64,000 nucleotides of DNA from an uncultured Rhodopila sp. (lineage in GTDB: Bacteria; Pseudomonadota; Alphaproteobacteria; Acetobacterales; Acetobacteraceae). Of the stretch, positions 1 through 7,178 are shown piece after piece. The notes under the pieces are model-generated. The model was given only the letters and a program-made list of their open reading frames with translations. It ran no database searches and was not told the origin of the DNA. How positions within the stretch are numbered: the stretch's first letter is position 1; every line of letters starts with the position of its first letter. The DNA is taken from contig NZ_CAIWTY010000090.1 in the NCBI RefSeq assembly GCF_903915725.1, positions 216,302 through 280,301 on the forward strand. The letters are read 5' to 3'. Position numbers and translations under genes: made by a program.

Positions 1-218
1 GATCGATAGCCCAAGTCCGCGGCCCGCAATGCGTCGCCCCACGTCCCGAAGCGTTCGTAAACGTTTCTCGTGACACGAGCGTGCTTTGCAAACGCCGAGA
101 CCGTCAAGGCACCTTCGGGCACGAGCGCTGCCACCCTTCGCAACTCAGCGAGGAGGGCTTCATCAGTGTACTCGGGCAACCGACGAAGTTCGAAGGTGAC
201 GGGTTCGGGATCGTTCAT
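1..218 (-). CDS. Homing-endonuclease-associated repeat protein, N-terminal part (runs off the left edge)
   Basis: An open frame begins with ATG at 218 on the minus strand and is still open at base 1, so only the first 72 codons are present. After a short lead the protein reads [17 protein letters not shown], then [12 protein letters not shown], then [17 protein letters not shown]. That order (a helix, a loop, a serine/threonine-rich turn, then a F-G-x-W segment) is the pattern of the homing-endonuclease-associated repeat, a DNA-binding helical repeat found in front of HNH-type nucleases and in some restriction-linked proteins. Whether a nuclease domain follows cannot be seen. The ribosome binding site is weak. 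It lies beside a run of toxin-antitoxin genes on the other strand, which suggests an accessory region. Confidence 0.6.
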   Translation of the reverse strand, partial: MNDPEPVTFELRRLPEYTDEALLAELRRVAALVPEGALTVSAFAKHARVTRNVYERFGTWGDALRAADLGYR

Positions 219-450
219 AATCACACGGGAGGGTTAGGGCACCTATCGGAGCGCAAACTGTATACGTATCGGATCGGATTGGCATTGAATTTCGCAGGGA
301 AAGGTCGCGTCAGGTCCAGTGACAAAGCCGCCGCCTCGTTGATCTTGATGACGAAGGCATAGGCATAACCTGCCGTCCGGCGGCAAAGCACCCGGATCGG
401 CCGTATTGACATCGCTCGCTTGAGTTGCCTCAGTGTGATAACCATATGCC

Positions 451-870
451 GTGACGCAGTGCCGCGACCCGACCCTGGACGTCCTTCTCGACCTCGACGG
501 GCAGGCATTCGTCGTGGACCCCGAAGGCAAACCCCGAGTCCGGTTCATGGTGACACGGGTGCCGGTGTCGCCGGACAAGCCGCACGGCCTCGACTACTCG
601 CTGACGCTGCACGGGCCAGCAAACGAGCGGCTGGTCGGCTTCGACAACGCCCATCCGGGGGCGAAGCAGGCGCTCGGCGGGCCGCAGGACCGTCGCCACC
701 GTCTGCGAACGATCAGGCCCTACGACTACCGGGACGCGGCGACGCTGCTCGGCGACTTTCGGACCACGGTGAGACGGCGCGAAAGAGGAGTATCCCATGA
801 CGACGCTAAAAATTGGCATCGCCAGCTACGAGGACATGAAGGCCCGCACCATGGCCATCGCTCGCGGTGA
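451..870 (+). CDS. TumE-like toxin (DUF6516 family), copy 1
   Basis: The frame starts with GTG at 451 and encodes 139 residues. Residues 45-66 contain HGLDYSLTLHGP followed by GFDNAH, and a later YDYRDAATLLGDF stretch; together these match the conserved core of DUF6516/TumE toxins, which are usually encoded just before a helix-turn-helix antitoxin. The middle block that normally carries an Asp-His-Trp-His segment reads DRRHRL here, so the active site may differ. The tail from about residue 110 overlaps the antitoxin gene by 74 bases and looks like read-through rather than family sequence. The toxin and antitoxin are translationally coupled. Family assignment is by pattern; the target is unknown to me. 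Confidence 0.55.
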   Translation: MTQCRDPTLDVLLDLDGQAFVVDPEGKPRVRFMVTRVPVSPDKPHGLDYSLTLHGPANERLVGFDNAHPGAKQALGGPQDRRHRLRTIRPYDYRDAATLLGDFRTTVRRRERGVSHDDAKNWHRQLRGHEGPHHGHRSR

Positions 871-1174
871 ACAGCGCATCGCGCCCGATGAGCCCAAAGT
901 CTGGTTCACCTCCACCGAGTCCTTCGCCAAGGTGCTGTCCGCCGGCAACCGCGACCTTCTGAGGGTGATTGTGGATCAGGCCCCCGGTTCGCTGGACGAA
1001 CTCGCCCGGATCACCGGAAAGGCGAAGTCCAACTTGTCACGCACGCTAAGGACGATGGAGGGCTATGGCCTGATCCGCCTGGAACGGGGCGAAAGAGGGC
1101 GCATCACGCCGAAAGTCACGCACGACCGGGTGGAACTCGATCTCCCGCTGACCCGTGCGGCGACCGCGGGCTAA
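797..1174 (+). CDS. TumA-like helix-turn-helix antitoxin, copy 1
   Basis: A 125-residue protein with ATG at 797 preceded by a good ribosome binding site (aaagaggag). The central part (about residues 50-95) reads as a winged helix-turn-helix: LLRVIVDQAPGSLDELARIT, then KSNLSRTLRTMEGYGLIRLE. This is the MarR-like DNA-binding fold seen in antitoxins paired with DUF6516 toxins. It overlaps the toxin gene by 74 bases, so the two are made together and the antitoxin probably also represses their promoter. A second full copy lies at 1686-2066 and a deleted scrap at about 3089-3174. The amino end (TLKIGIASYEDMKARTMAIARGE) is the part shared with the scrap. Confidence 0.7.
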   Translation: MTTLKIGIASYEDMKARTMAIARGEQRIAPDEPKVWFTSTESFAKVLSAGNRDLLRVIVDQAPGSLDELARITGKAKSNLSRTLRTMEGYGLIRLERGERGRITPKVTHDRVELDLPLTRAATAG

Positions 1175-1311
1175 GGCGCGGCGCTCATCTGGCGATGACC
1201 ACGCCGGGCCGTCACCAGTCCCGTTCTTGTGTGGCGCATCCGGGTTATGCTATCATGACATGATCATCACACGAGGCGGCCATTTCCGACGAACACACCC
1301 TTGAGTTCCTG

Positions 1312-1689
1312 TTGGCGTTTGATGGCCGCATTCACCATCTCGAACAGGGATACTGGCTCAAATTCGAGATCAAGCGCGGCACAGCAACCGCCGAGCGGCC
1401 GCACGGCCTGCGCTATGCCTTCACCCTGCATGACCCCGAGGGCCGCCGGCTGATGGGCTTCGACAATGCTCACGGTGTGCCGCCGCAGGGCGGCCGATAT
1501 CGCAAACCGCCACGGGAGCATGATCACTGACACCGCACGGGCGACGACGAAGGCCGCCCCTACTCTTTTCGCGGCGCCGACCAATTGCTGGCTGATTTTT
1601 TCGCGGAGGTGGGGCGGATACTGACCGGGTTGGGCATCGAGGAAACGGTTCTGCGGGAAAGCGACACGACAGAAAGGAAGGCATCATGA
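1312..1689 (+). pseudogene. TumE-like toxin, copy 2, broken by an in-frame stop
   Basis: The frame carries a clean DUF6516 core (HGLRYAFTLHDPEGRRLMGF, then DNAH, then GGRYRKPPREHDH). At 1528-1530 it meets TGA exactly where family members have Trp in an Asp-His-Trp-His-Arg segment, so a single TGG-to-TGA change explains it. Past the stop the same frame continues as HRTGDDEGRPYSF and GADQLLADFFAEVGRIL, the expected family end, and finishes at TGA 1687-1689, overlapping the antitoxin ATG. No ATG is present at the front: the frame is open back to 1264 and TTG at 1312 is the first usual start. The toxin is therefore probably dead while its antitoxin at 1686 looks intact. Confidence 0.75.
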
Positions 1690-2066
1690 AGATCCAGACG
1701 ATGAATGCGCTCGAGCAGGAAATGCGCGCCGTCGCCCGCGGCGAATTGGCCCCGCCAGCCGATGCGGCGCTCCCGAGCATTGAGTCGGCCGAAGCCCTGC
1801 TACGCCTTCTCACTCCCGACAACCGGAGCCTGTTGCGCACGATCCGCGACGCCAAGCCGCAGTCCGTGGCGGAACTCGCGCGATTGACCAACCGCGCCGA
1901 ACCGAACCTGCTGCGGACCCTGGGCAAGCTTGAGACGTTCGGTCTGCTCGAAATGCGCCTCGTCGGCCGCCGCCGCGTGCCAACCGCCCTGGTCGGCATG
2001 TTGCACGTTGAGATCGACCCTTACGCCATGGCCGACCGGGTCGAAACCAAGCCGGCAGCAGAATGA
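1686..2066 (+). CDS. TumA-like helix-turn-helix antitoxin, copy 2
   Basis: A 126-residue protein starting at ATG 1686, which overlaps the stop of the broken toxin frame by four bases; the ribosome binding site is aaggaagg. Residues 45-95 form a winged helix-turn-helix (LLRTIRDAKPQSVAELARLT, NLLRTLGKLETFGLLEM), followed by a short strand that ends in LHVEIDPY. It is related to the antitoxin at 797-1174 but clearly diverged, so this is an old duplication rather than a recent one. With its toxin broken, it may persist as an orphan antitoxin that could still cross-react with the intact toxin upstream; that idea is inference. Confidence 0.7.
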   Translation: MKIQTMNALEQEMRAVARGELAPPADAALPSIESAEALLRLLTPDNRSLLRTIRDAKPQSVAELARLTNRAEPNLLRTLGKLETFGLLEMRLVGRRRVPTALVGMLHVEIDPYAMADRVETKPAAE

Positions 2067-2136
2067 TCGCGCCGTTAAGTCCCGCCTCCAGCGTCCCGTG
2101 CGAGTTGGTCGTGCCTCCTTTCTACCGCAGAGTGGA

Positions 2137-2547
2137 TCACATCGCTTGATGCTCAGGCAGAGGCATCCAGTCCGGCAAGAAAATCCAGTATCGCGGTGAC
2201 GGCGCTCTGAACGTGTCATAGGTAAGCCCCCGCATCACGCGGCATAAGACGAGCTCGTGTGAACGCTCGATGCTGGCCAGAATAAATGGGTCTCGGATCG
2301 CGCCTTTTTCCACCAGATCGACCCGGCGCCCCACCAGGCGTTCAAGGGCCTCCGCCAGGCCAAAAAACTGTTGCAACGGTGGCATTGAGCTGTCCGGCTC
2401 AAACTCGACCAGGAAATCCACGTCGCTGGTGTCCGGAGCAAAGTCGTCGCCACGCGCCGCCGAGCCAAACACCTCCAGCCGCCGCACCCCGAAGTGGCGA
2501 CACAGCGGGGTGATCTCGGCAGGGTGCTGATCAATCAGCCTGTGCAT
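2137..2547 (-). CDS. Minimal nucleotidyltransferase, MntA-like antitoxin
   Basis: ATG at 2547 begins a protein with the minimal nucleotidyltransferase signature: FGSAARG at residues 27-33 and SDVDFLVEF at 41-49, the two aspartates that bind metal and nucleotide. The helix ALERLVGRRVDLVEKGAI and the end RDPFILASIERSHELVL follow the MntA/MNT family closely. MntA proteins neutralise HepT toxins by adding AMP groups. The family part ends near residue 100; the remaining 35 or so residues have no family character and arise because the frame runs without a stop through the start of a dead hepT remnant. A longer open frame upstream is only the join to a second, frameshifted copy. Confidence 0.75.
   Translation of the reverse strand: MHRLIDQHPAEITPLCRHFGVRRLEVFGSAARGDDFAPDTSDVDFLVEFEPDSSMPPLQQFFGLAEALERLVGRRVDLVEKGAIRDPFILASIERSHELVLCRVMRGLTYDTFRAPSPRYWIFLPDWMPLPEHQAM
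2153..2245 (-). pseudogene. HepT-like toxin remnant
   Basis: In the frame that starts with ATG at 2245, overlapping the 3' end of the nucleotidyltransferase gene, the translation is MPRDAGAYL, a TGA stop, then VQSAVTAILDFLAGLDASA and a second stop at 2153-2155. The start and the helix after it match the amino end of HepT (DUF86) proteins, where AYLWD and a following ILDF-x-G-LD helix are usual; the TGA sits where Trp is common. The rest of the roughly 110-residue protein, with the RNase motif near its end, is missing. This shows that the neighbouring antitoxin has lost its partner. Confidence 0.6.
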
Positions 2548-2639
2548 GACGCTCCTCAGGATTCGCAGCGGAACCGAACATACCACAGTTCGCCCAGCAG
2601 GGCAGCACGGGCCGGCAACAGCGATGCCGGTCTGGCACC

Positions 2640-2952
2640 TCAACCATCGATCGGTTCCGCTTCGGCCAGGATGCGGCGGCGGATCGTATTGCGGCTTGCC
2701 TCGACCGCCTCGCCCTCGACGAGATCGACCGGCCGGCCCAAAAGAGCCCCCAAGCGCGTCCTTGAAATTTGCAACTCCGGCCAGATCGCGACTGGCCTCT
2801 GGCGCGAAGGTCACCAGTAAATCGACATCGCTGCGATCCGGATCGAAATCCGGCCCACGAGCAGCCGAACCGAAGACCTCCAACCGCAGCACGCCGTAGC
2901 GGCGGCACAGGGCGGCGATTTCGGCGCGGTGCTGGTCGATCAGCCCATGCAT
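2640..2952 (-). pseudogene. Second minimal nucleotidyltransferase, frameshifted
   Basis: ATG at 2952 starts a protein nearly identical in layout to the neighbour: FGSAARG and SDVDLLVTF are both present. After the helix VANFKDAL the frame is lost within a run of five G and four T bases near 2738-2752. Moving to the next frame restores the family end: GALLGRPVDLVEGEAVEAS, then RRRILAEAEP, with a stop at 2640-2642. One extra base explains the change, so it is either a decayed gene or an assembly error at the homopolymer. In the unshifted frame the reading runs on into the downstream nucleotidyltransferase, producing a false fused 317-codon frame. Confidence 0.7.
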
Positions 2953-3088
2953 GACCTTGCTCCCGGCGTTCTGCTGCACCTGTCTACCACGCACCTCGCG
3001 GCTGTCGCAGCAGCGTCTCTTCGGAACTTTTGGCACAGTATTTGACGATGATGCCCACCAGGCTGCGCAAGGAAGGACAACTCTCGAC

Positions 3089-3174
3089 AACTCTCAAGAT
3101 CGGCATCGCCAGCTACCGAGTCCTTCGCCAAGGTCCCGTCCGCCGGCATCCGACCTCTTGCGGATGCTCCTATC
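3089..3174 (+). pseudogene. Scrap of a third tumA-like gene with internal deletion
   Basis: Bases 3093-3116 match 806-829 of the first antitoxin gene with only two or three changes, and 3117-3172 match 916-971 of the same gene. About 86 bases that lie between them in the intact gene are missing, which is not a multiple of three, so the frame is destroyed. There is no toxin gene beside it. It marks a third, decayed copy of this system in the first 3.2 kb. Confidence 0.65.
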
Positions 3175-3205
3175 GCTGACAGCCTCGCCGCGCGCACCCT
3201 AACCC

Positions 3206-3469
3206 TCAGCGCACCACCCGGCTGACAAGCCACCCCGCCGCCAGGGCCACCAGCACCGCCGCAAAGGGCCGCTGCTCCACCTGGCCCGACACGAGCCGCG
3301 TCCGCTCCTGCACCGCTGCGGAAATGTCCCCGAACGCCCCGCGCGCCCTCGCGGAAAAATCCGCGACAGCCGGACTGACCGGGTCCGCGCTCAGCGACCC
3401 GACCTCCTGCCGTAATCGGGCGATCCGATCCCGCGGCCTCTCAGCCTTGCCGGTCTTTGCAGCCGCCAT
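3206..3469 (-). CDS. Small membrane-anchored protein, YqjD/ElaB-like
   Basis: An 87-residue protein. Residues 10-65 are charged and helical (RDRIARLRQEVGSL, then FSARARGAFGDISAAVQERT), and the end is a single membrane segment, PFAAVLVALAAGWLVSRVVR. This arrangement, an amphipathic helix followed by a glycine-containing C-terminal membrane anchor, is that of the DUF883/YqjD/ElaB group, whose members tether ribosomes or stress factors to the inner membrane in enteric bacteria. The assignment is structural rather than from clear sequence identity. It follows six bases after the gene at 3476-3724, so the two are probably co-transcribed. Confidence 0.5.
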   Translation of the reverse strand: MAAAKTGKAERPRDRIARLRQEVGSLSADPVSPAVADFSARARGAFGDISAAVQERTRLVSGQVEQRPFAAVLVALAAGWLVSRVVR

Positions 3470-3475
3470 CGCGCG

Positions 3476-3724
3476 TCAGGCCTCCTGATAGCGCCGCCGG
3501 GCCGATCGGCGGAACCGCAAGACCCGGGACGCTGCCCAACCTAGGCCAAACGCCACACCCACGCACAGCACCGGCGCGCGGCGCGCACGGCCGCCGAAGC
3601 GTTCGATCTGCACCTCCACCGCGGCGGCGGCGTCGATCAGCGCCGGTATCACCGACTGATCGACCAGAACCTTCACCGGCGACGGAGCCGCGGGCTGCTT
3701 TAACAGATAGTTCCGACCGATCAT
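3476..3724 (-). CDS. Small membrane protein of unknown function
   Basis: ATG at 3724 is chosen because GGAGG lies five bases before it; an upstream in-frame start at 3754 has no such site. The 82-residue product has a soluble front (residues 1-45) with a predicted helix VIPALIDAAAAVEVQIERFG, then one membrane segment (PVLCVGVAFGLGWAASRVL) and an arginine-rich tail RFRRSARRRYQEA. I do not recognise a named family. It is directly upstream of another small single-membrane-segment protein of similar design, so the pair may form a small envelope complex; phage-holin-like accessory proteins such as Holin-X are often paired in this way, but that link is only a guess. Confidence 0.5.
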   Translation of the reverse strand: MIGRNYLLKQPAAPSPVKVLVDQSVIPALIDAAAAVEVQIERFGGRARRAPVLCVGVAFGLGWAASRVLRFRRSARRRYQEA

Positions 3725-3847
3725 GACAGCCTCCATGCGCCGGGGACGCGACATTGTGACGCCGGGCGGCAGCGATCACCCGATGCGAACCAAACCCGGA
3801 TCGCACCCCGCAGTTCTGCCCGTGTCGCAAACGTGTCAGGACCCCGG

Positions 3848-6133
3848 ATGAGCCGCAGGATCAGTTTCAAGCCGTACGACCTCCCCTCCGGCGGCTGGGG
3901 ATCAGCCCGCTCCGTCGCCGATATCCTAAGCCGCGAGGGGGTGCTGGCCAGCGGCGCCCTGACCCTGACGCGGCAGAACAAGGTCGATGGCTTCCAGTGC
4001 GTCAGTTGCGCATGGCCCAAACCCGCCGCCCCGCTGCCATTCGAATTCTGCGAGAACGGCGCCAAGGCCACCGCGTGGGAGATCACCACCCACCGTTGCA
4101 CGCCCGAATTCTTTGCCGCCCATACGGTAACCGAGCTGCTTGACTGGGACGACTATCACCTGGAGAAGGCCGGCCGCCTGACCCATCCGATGCGTTACGA
4201 TGCTGCCACCGACACCTACCGCCCGGTCTCCTGGTCCGCCGCCTTCGCCGAAATCGGGCGAGAGATGCGGGCCATCGCCGACAAGAAAAGCGTGGTATTT
4301 TATAGCTCCGGCCGCAGTTCCAACGAGGCCAGTTACTTATACGGATTGTTCGCCCGTTTATATGGCAACAATAACCTGCCCGACAGTTCGAACATGTGCC
4401 ACGAAAACACATCCGTCGCGCTACCCGAAAGCATCGGCGTACCCGTCGGCACCTGCACGCTCGACGACTTCGCCAAGACCGACTGCATCCTGTTCTTCGG
4501 GCAGAACCCCGGCAGCAACAGCCCGCGCATGCTGCATCCGCTGCAAGAGGCGAGTCAACGGGGTGTGCCGATCATTACGTATAATCCATTGCGAGAGCGG
4601 GGGCTGGAGAGCTTTACGAACCCGCAATCACCAACGGAAATGCTGACCGGCAAACGAACCCGCATCAGTTCGCAATATCACCAGGTGAAAGCCGGCGGCG
4701 ATCTGGCCGCACTGACCGGGATCTGCAAGACGCTGATCGCCATGGACGACGCGGACGGCCACACCGTCCTGGACCATGCATTCATTACGCAGCACACGCA
4801 CGGCTTTGAACCGTTCATCGCATGGCTGCGCGCGCAGGACTGGGACGCGATCGAACGGTGCTCCGGCCTGCATCGCGCCGCCATGCAAGCGACCGCAACG
4901 ACCTATGCCGCTGCCAACGCCACGATCGGGATCTACGGCATGGGCCTGACGCAGCATCGCGCCGGCGTCGAAACGGTACAGATGCTGGTCAACCTGCTGC
5001 TGCTGAGGGGCAATATCGGCCGGGAGGGCGCCGGCATCTCCCCCGTCCGCGGCCACTCCAACGTCCAGGGCCAGCGCACCGTCGGCATTACCGAAAAGCC
5101 CGAGATGGTGCCGATGGACGTTCTGGCGAAGCAATACGGGTTCGAACCGCCGCGCGAGCCCGGCCTCAACACGGTCGAGGCCTGCGCGGCGATCCTTGAA
5201 GGCCGCATCAACGCCTTCGTCATGCTCGGCGGCAACTTCGTGCGCGCCATTCCGGACCGGGACCGGATGGAGCCCGCCTGGCGCCGCATGCGGCTGACAG
5301 TGAACGTGGCGACCAAGCTGAACCGCAGTCATCTCGTTCACGGCGAAATCAGCTACATCCTGCCGGTCAAAGGCCGGATCGAGGTCGATCGCCAGGCCAC
5401 CGGCCCGCAGGCGACGTCGATGGAGGACAGCACCGCCTGCATCCATGGCTCCCGAGGGGTGCGCTCGCCGGCCTCGAAACATCTGATCAGCGAGATCGAC
5501 TTCGTCGCCCGCCTGGCCGACGCCGTCCTGGAGCCGAATCCGAACGTGCCGTGGAAGGCCTGGAACGACGACTACAGCCTGATCAGGCGGTCCATCGGCG
5601 AGACCTATCCGGAAATATTCTACGACTACGACCGCCGCATGTGGGAGCCGGGCGGCTTTCACCGCCACCTGCCGGCGCGCCATCGGGTATGGAAGACCAG
5701 AACCGGCAGGGCGAATTTTATTACGCCTCGCGGCCTGGACGAAGACCCGGACATGCCGGAGCCCGGGCATGACACGCTGCGGCTGATCACCCTGCGCAGC
5801 AATGACCAGTTCAACACCACGGTTTATGGCTACAGCGACCGGTTCCGCGGCATCCACGGCACCCGCATGGTCGTCCTGATGCATCGCGACGACATCGAAC
5901 GCCTCGGTCTGGCCGAGGGAGAGGTCGTGAAGATGCAAACTGTATCGAAGGACGGCATCGAGCGGGCCATCAGCGGGTTTCGCGTGACGCCCTACAACAT
6001 CCCGGTGGGTTGCATTGGCGCCTACTATCCCGAGGCGAACGCGTTGCTCCCCCTGTCGCACTACGCCGAGGGCAGCAAGACCCCCGCTGCCAAGTCGATA
6101 CCGGTAACGGTCAGGCGCCACCGGACGACTTGA
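3848..6133 (+). CDS. FdhF/YdeP-type molybdopterin oxidoreductase, alpha subunit
   Basis: A protein of about 761 residues in the FdhF/YdeP branch of the DMSO-reductase superfamily (bis-MGD enzymes). Near the front GFQCVSCAWPKP matches the family's conserved Cys-x-x-Cys-Ala-Trp-Pro segment; further on are PVSWSAAFAEIGREMRAI, FFGQNPGSNSPRMLHPL, GIYGMGLTQHRAGVETVQML and GNIGREGAGISPVRGHSNVQ, which line the cofactor pocket, and a C-terminal domain with TLRSNDQFNTTVYGYSDR. ATG at 3848 is preferred over GTG at 3833 because AGGA lies seven bases before it. The true substrate of this family is not settled; E. coli YdeP is tied to acid resistance. No electron-transfer subunit is beside it. The molybdate genes downstream fit its cofactor need. 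Confidence 0.85.
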   Translation: MSRRISFKPYDLPSGGWGSARSVADILSREGVLASGALTLTRQNKVDGFQCVSCAWPKPAAPLPFEFCENGAKATAWEITTHRCTPEFFAAHTVTELLDWDDYHLEKAGRLTHPMRYDAATDTYRPVSWSAAFAEIGREMRAIADKKSVVFYSSGRSSNEASYLYGLFARLYGNNNLPDSSNMCHENTSVALPESIGVPVGTCTLDDFAKTDCILFFGQNPGSNSPRMLHPLQEASQRGVPIITYNPLRERGLESFTNPQSPTEMLTGKRTRISSQYHQVKAGGDLAALTGICKTLIAMDDADGHTVLDHAFITQHTHGFEPFIAWLRAQDWDAIERCSGLHRAAMQATATTYAAANATIGIYGMGLTQHRAGVETVQMLVNLLLLRGNIGREGAGISPVRGHSNVQGQRTVGITEKPEMVPMDVLAKQYGFEPPREPGLNTVEACAAILEGRINAFVMLGGNFVRAIPDRDRMEPAWRRMRLTVNVATKLNRSHLVHGEISYILPVKGRIEVDRQATGPQATSMEDSTACIHGSRGVRSPASKHLISEIDFVARLADAVLEPNPNVPWKAWNDDYSLIRRSIGETYPEIFYDYDRRMWEPGGFHRHLPARHRVWKTRTGRANFITPRGLDEDPDMPEPGHDTLRLITLRSNDQFNTTVYGYSDRFRGIHGTRMVVLMHRDDIERLGLAEGEVVKMQTVSKDGIERAISGFRVTPYNIPVGCIGAYYPEANALLPLSHYAEGSKTPAAKSIPVTVRRHRTT

Positions 6134-6276
6134 AGCCCGACATTCGGGATTGTCGGATTGTCATCTTCCGGACAACGCATCCCTGCCGTTGACGGAAAGC
6201 CGCAGGTTCTCGGCTATGTGCGGGATGGCATAGCGCTTGCTGACACCCCGAGGCACTCAACCCCGGGAGAGCCACG

Positions 6277-7170
6277 ATGTCGGTGCACGAACGCCTGTCT
6301 GCCTCAATCGCGAAACGCGCGTTCATGGCCTCCTATCGTGGCCAGGCGGCGGCGGCGCCGATAGCGCTGGTGCTCGGCACCGGCGATATCGCCTCCGCCA
6401 TCGGACGGGAGTTGTTCAATCTGGGCTGGAACGTCGTGCTGCTGCGCGATCACGCGGTCCCGGTTCTCCGGCGCGGCATGGCGTTCGATGACGCTCTGGA
6501 GTGCGGCACGGCTGAACTGGACGGGGTGACCGCCGTGCTCGCGCCTGTGGCCGACGCGCTGCCGCATTTGCTGCGGGCGCGCCGGGGGGTGGTCGTGGCA
6601 AACCTCGATCCCGCGGTGGCCGCTGCCGCTTGCGGCAAGGTGCCGGATGCCATGATCGACGCGCGGATGCGCAAATACGCCATGCCGGCCGACATCCGCC
6701 CCCTCGCCCTCTGCACCGTCGGGATCGGCCCCGGCTTCGTCGCCGGCGGCAACGTCCACGCCGCAATCGAGACACTGCCAGGGCAGGAGGGCGGCGTCGT
6801 GACCCTTGGAGCGACCGCGAATCCCACCGGAAAGGCAGTGCCGTTGGGCGGTGCAGGGGCGGAACGCTTCGTTTACGCGCCGATTGCCGGCCCGTGGCAG
6901 CCCCGGGTTCCGCTCGGGACCTGGCTGAACGCGGGCACGACAATCGGGATGCTGGGGGACGAGCCTGTCCACGCGCCCATCGGCGGCTGCGTCCGCGGCA
7001 TGGTGCGCGCCGCTCCGGGCGCTGTTTCCCGCGGCAGCAAACTGATGGAAATCGATCCGCGGCCGGAAGCAACGTGGCGCGGCATTCCGCCCCGCGCCCG
7101 CCGCATCGCCGCCGGGGTGGAAAGCGCGCTGGCAACTCAGACGCTGGATCGGATCGTCGCCCGCGCCTGA
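6277..7170 (+). CDS. YqeB/XdhC-like molybdenum hydroxylase accessory protein
   Basis: A 297-residue protein starting at ATG 6277 behind GGAGAG. The front (residues 28-60) is a Rossmann-type segment, IALVLGTGDIASAIGRELF; the centre carries ALCTVGIGPGFVAGGNVHAA, and the end has a small lipoyl/biotin-like hammerhead pattern (GTWLNAGTTIGMLGDEPVHA, then GCVRGMVR). This combination matches the EF2563/YqeB group, proteins found with selenium- or molybdenum-dependent hydroxylases and distantly related to XdhC, which inserts sulfurated cofactor. It lies 143 bases after the YdeP-type gene, on the same strand, and next to a DUF2478 gene on the other strand, supporting a role in molybdenum enzyme maturation. 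Exact activity is not known. Confidence 0.65.
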   Translation: MSVHERLSASIAKRAFMASYRGQAAAAPIALVLGTGDIASAIGRELFNLGWNVVLLRDHAVPVLRRGMAFDDALECGTAELDGVTAVLAPVADALPHLLRARRGVVVANLDPAVAAAACGKVPDAMIDARMRKYAMPADIRPLALCTVGIGPGFVAGGNVHAAIETLPGQEGGVVTLGATANPTGKAVPLGGAGAERFVYAPIAGPWQPRVPLGTWLNAGTTIGMLGDEPVHAPIGGCVRGMVRAAPGAVSRGSKLMEIDPRPEATWRGIPPRARRIAAGVESALATQTLDRIVARA

Positions 7171-7178
7171 GCCGCGCC

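Noticed and set aside
2137..3090. A single 317-codon fused double nucleotidyltransferase
   Set aside because: The join depends on a frameshift in the first copy; restoring the frame gives a normal gene end at 2640, so these are two genes.
1..3200. Prophage remnant at the left edge
   Set aside because: No integrase, capsid, tail or lysis gene is visible; toxin-antitoxin genes alone do not show a prophage.
4628..6121. Long minus-strand open frame of 497 codons
   Set aside because: It is the complement of the YdeP-type gene, a common effect of high-GC codon use; its residues show no family motif.
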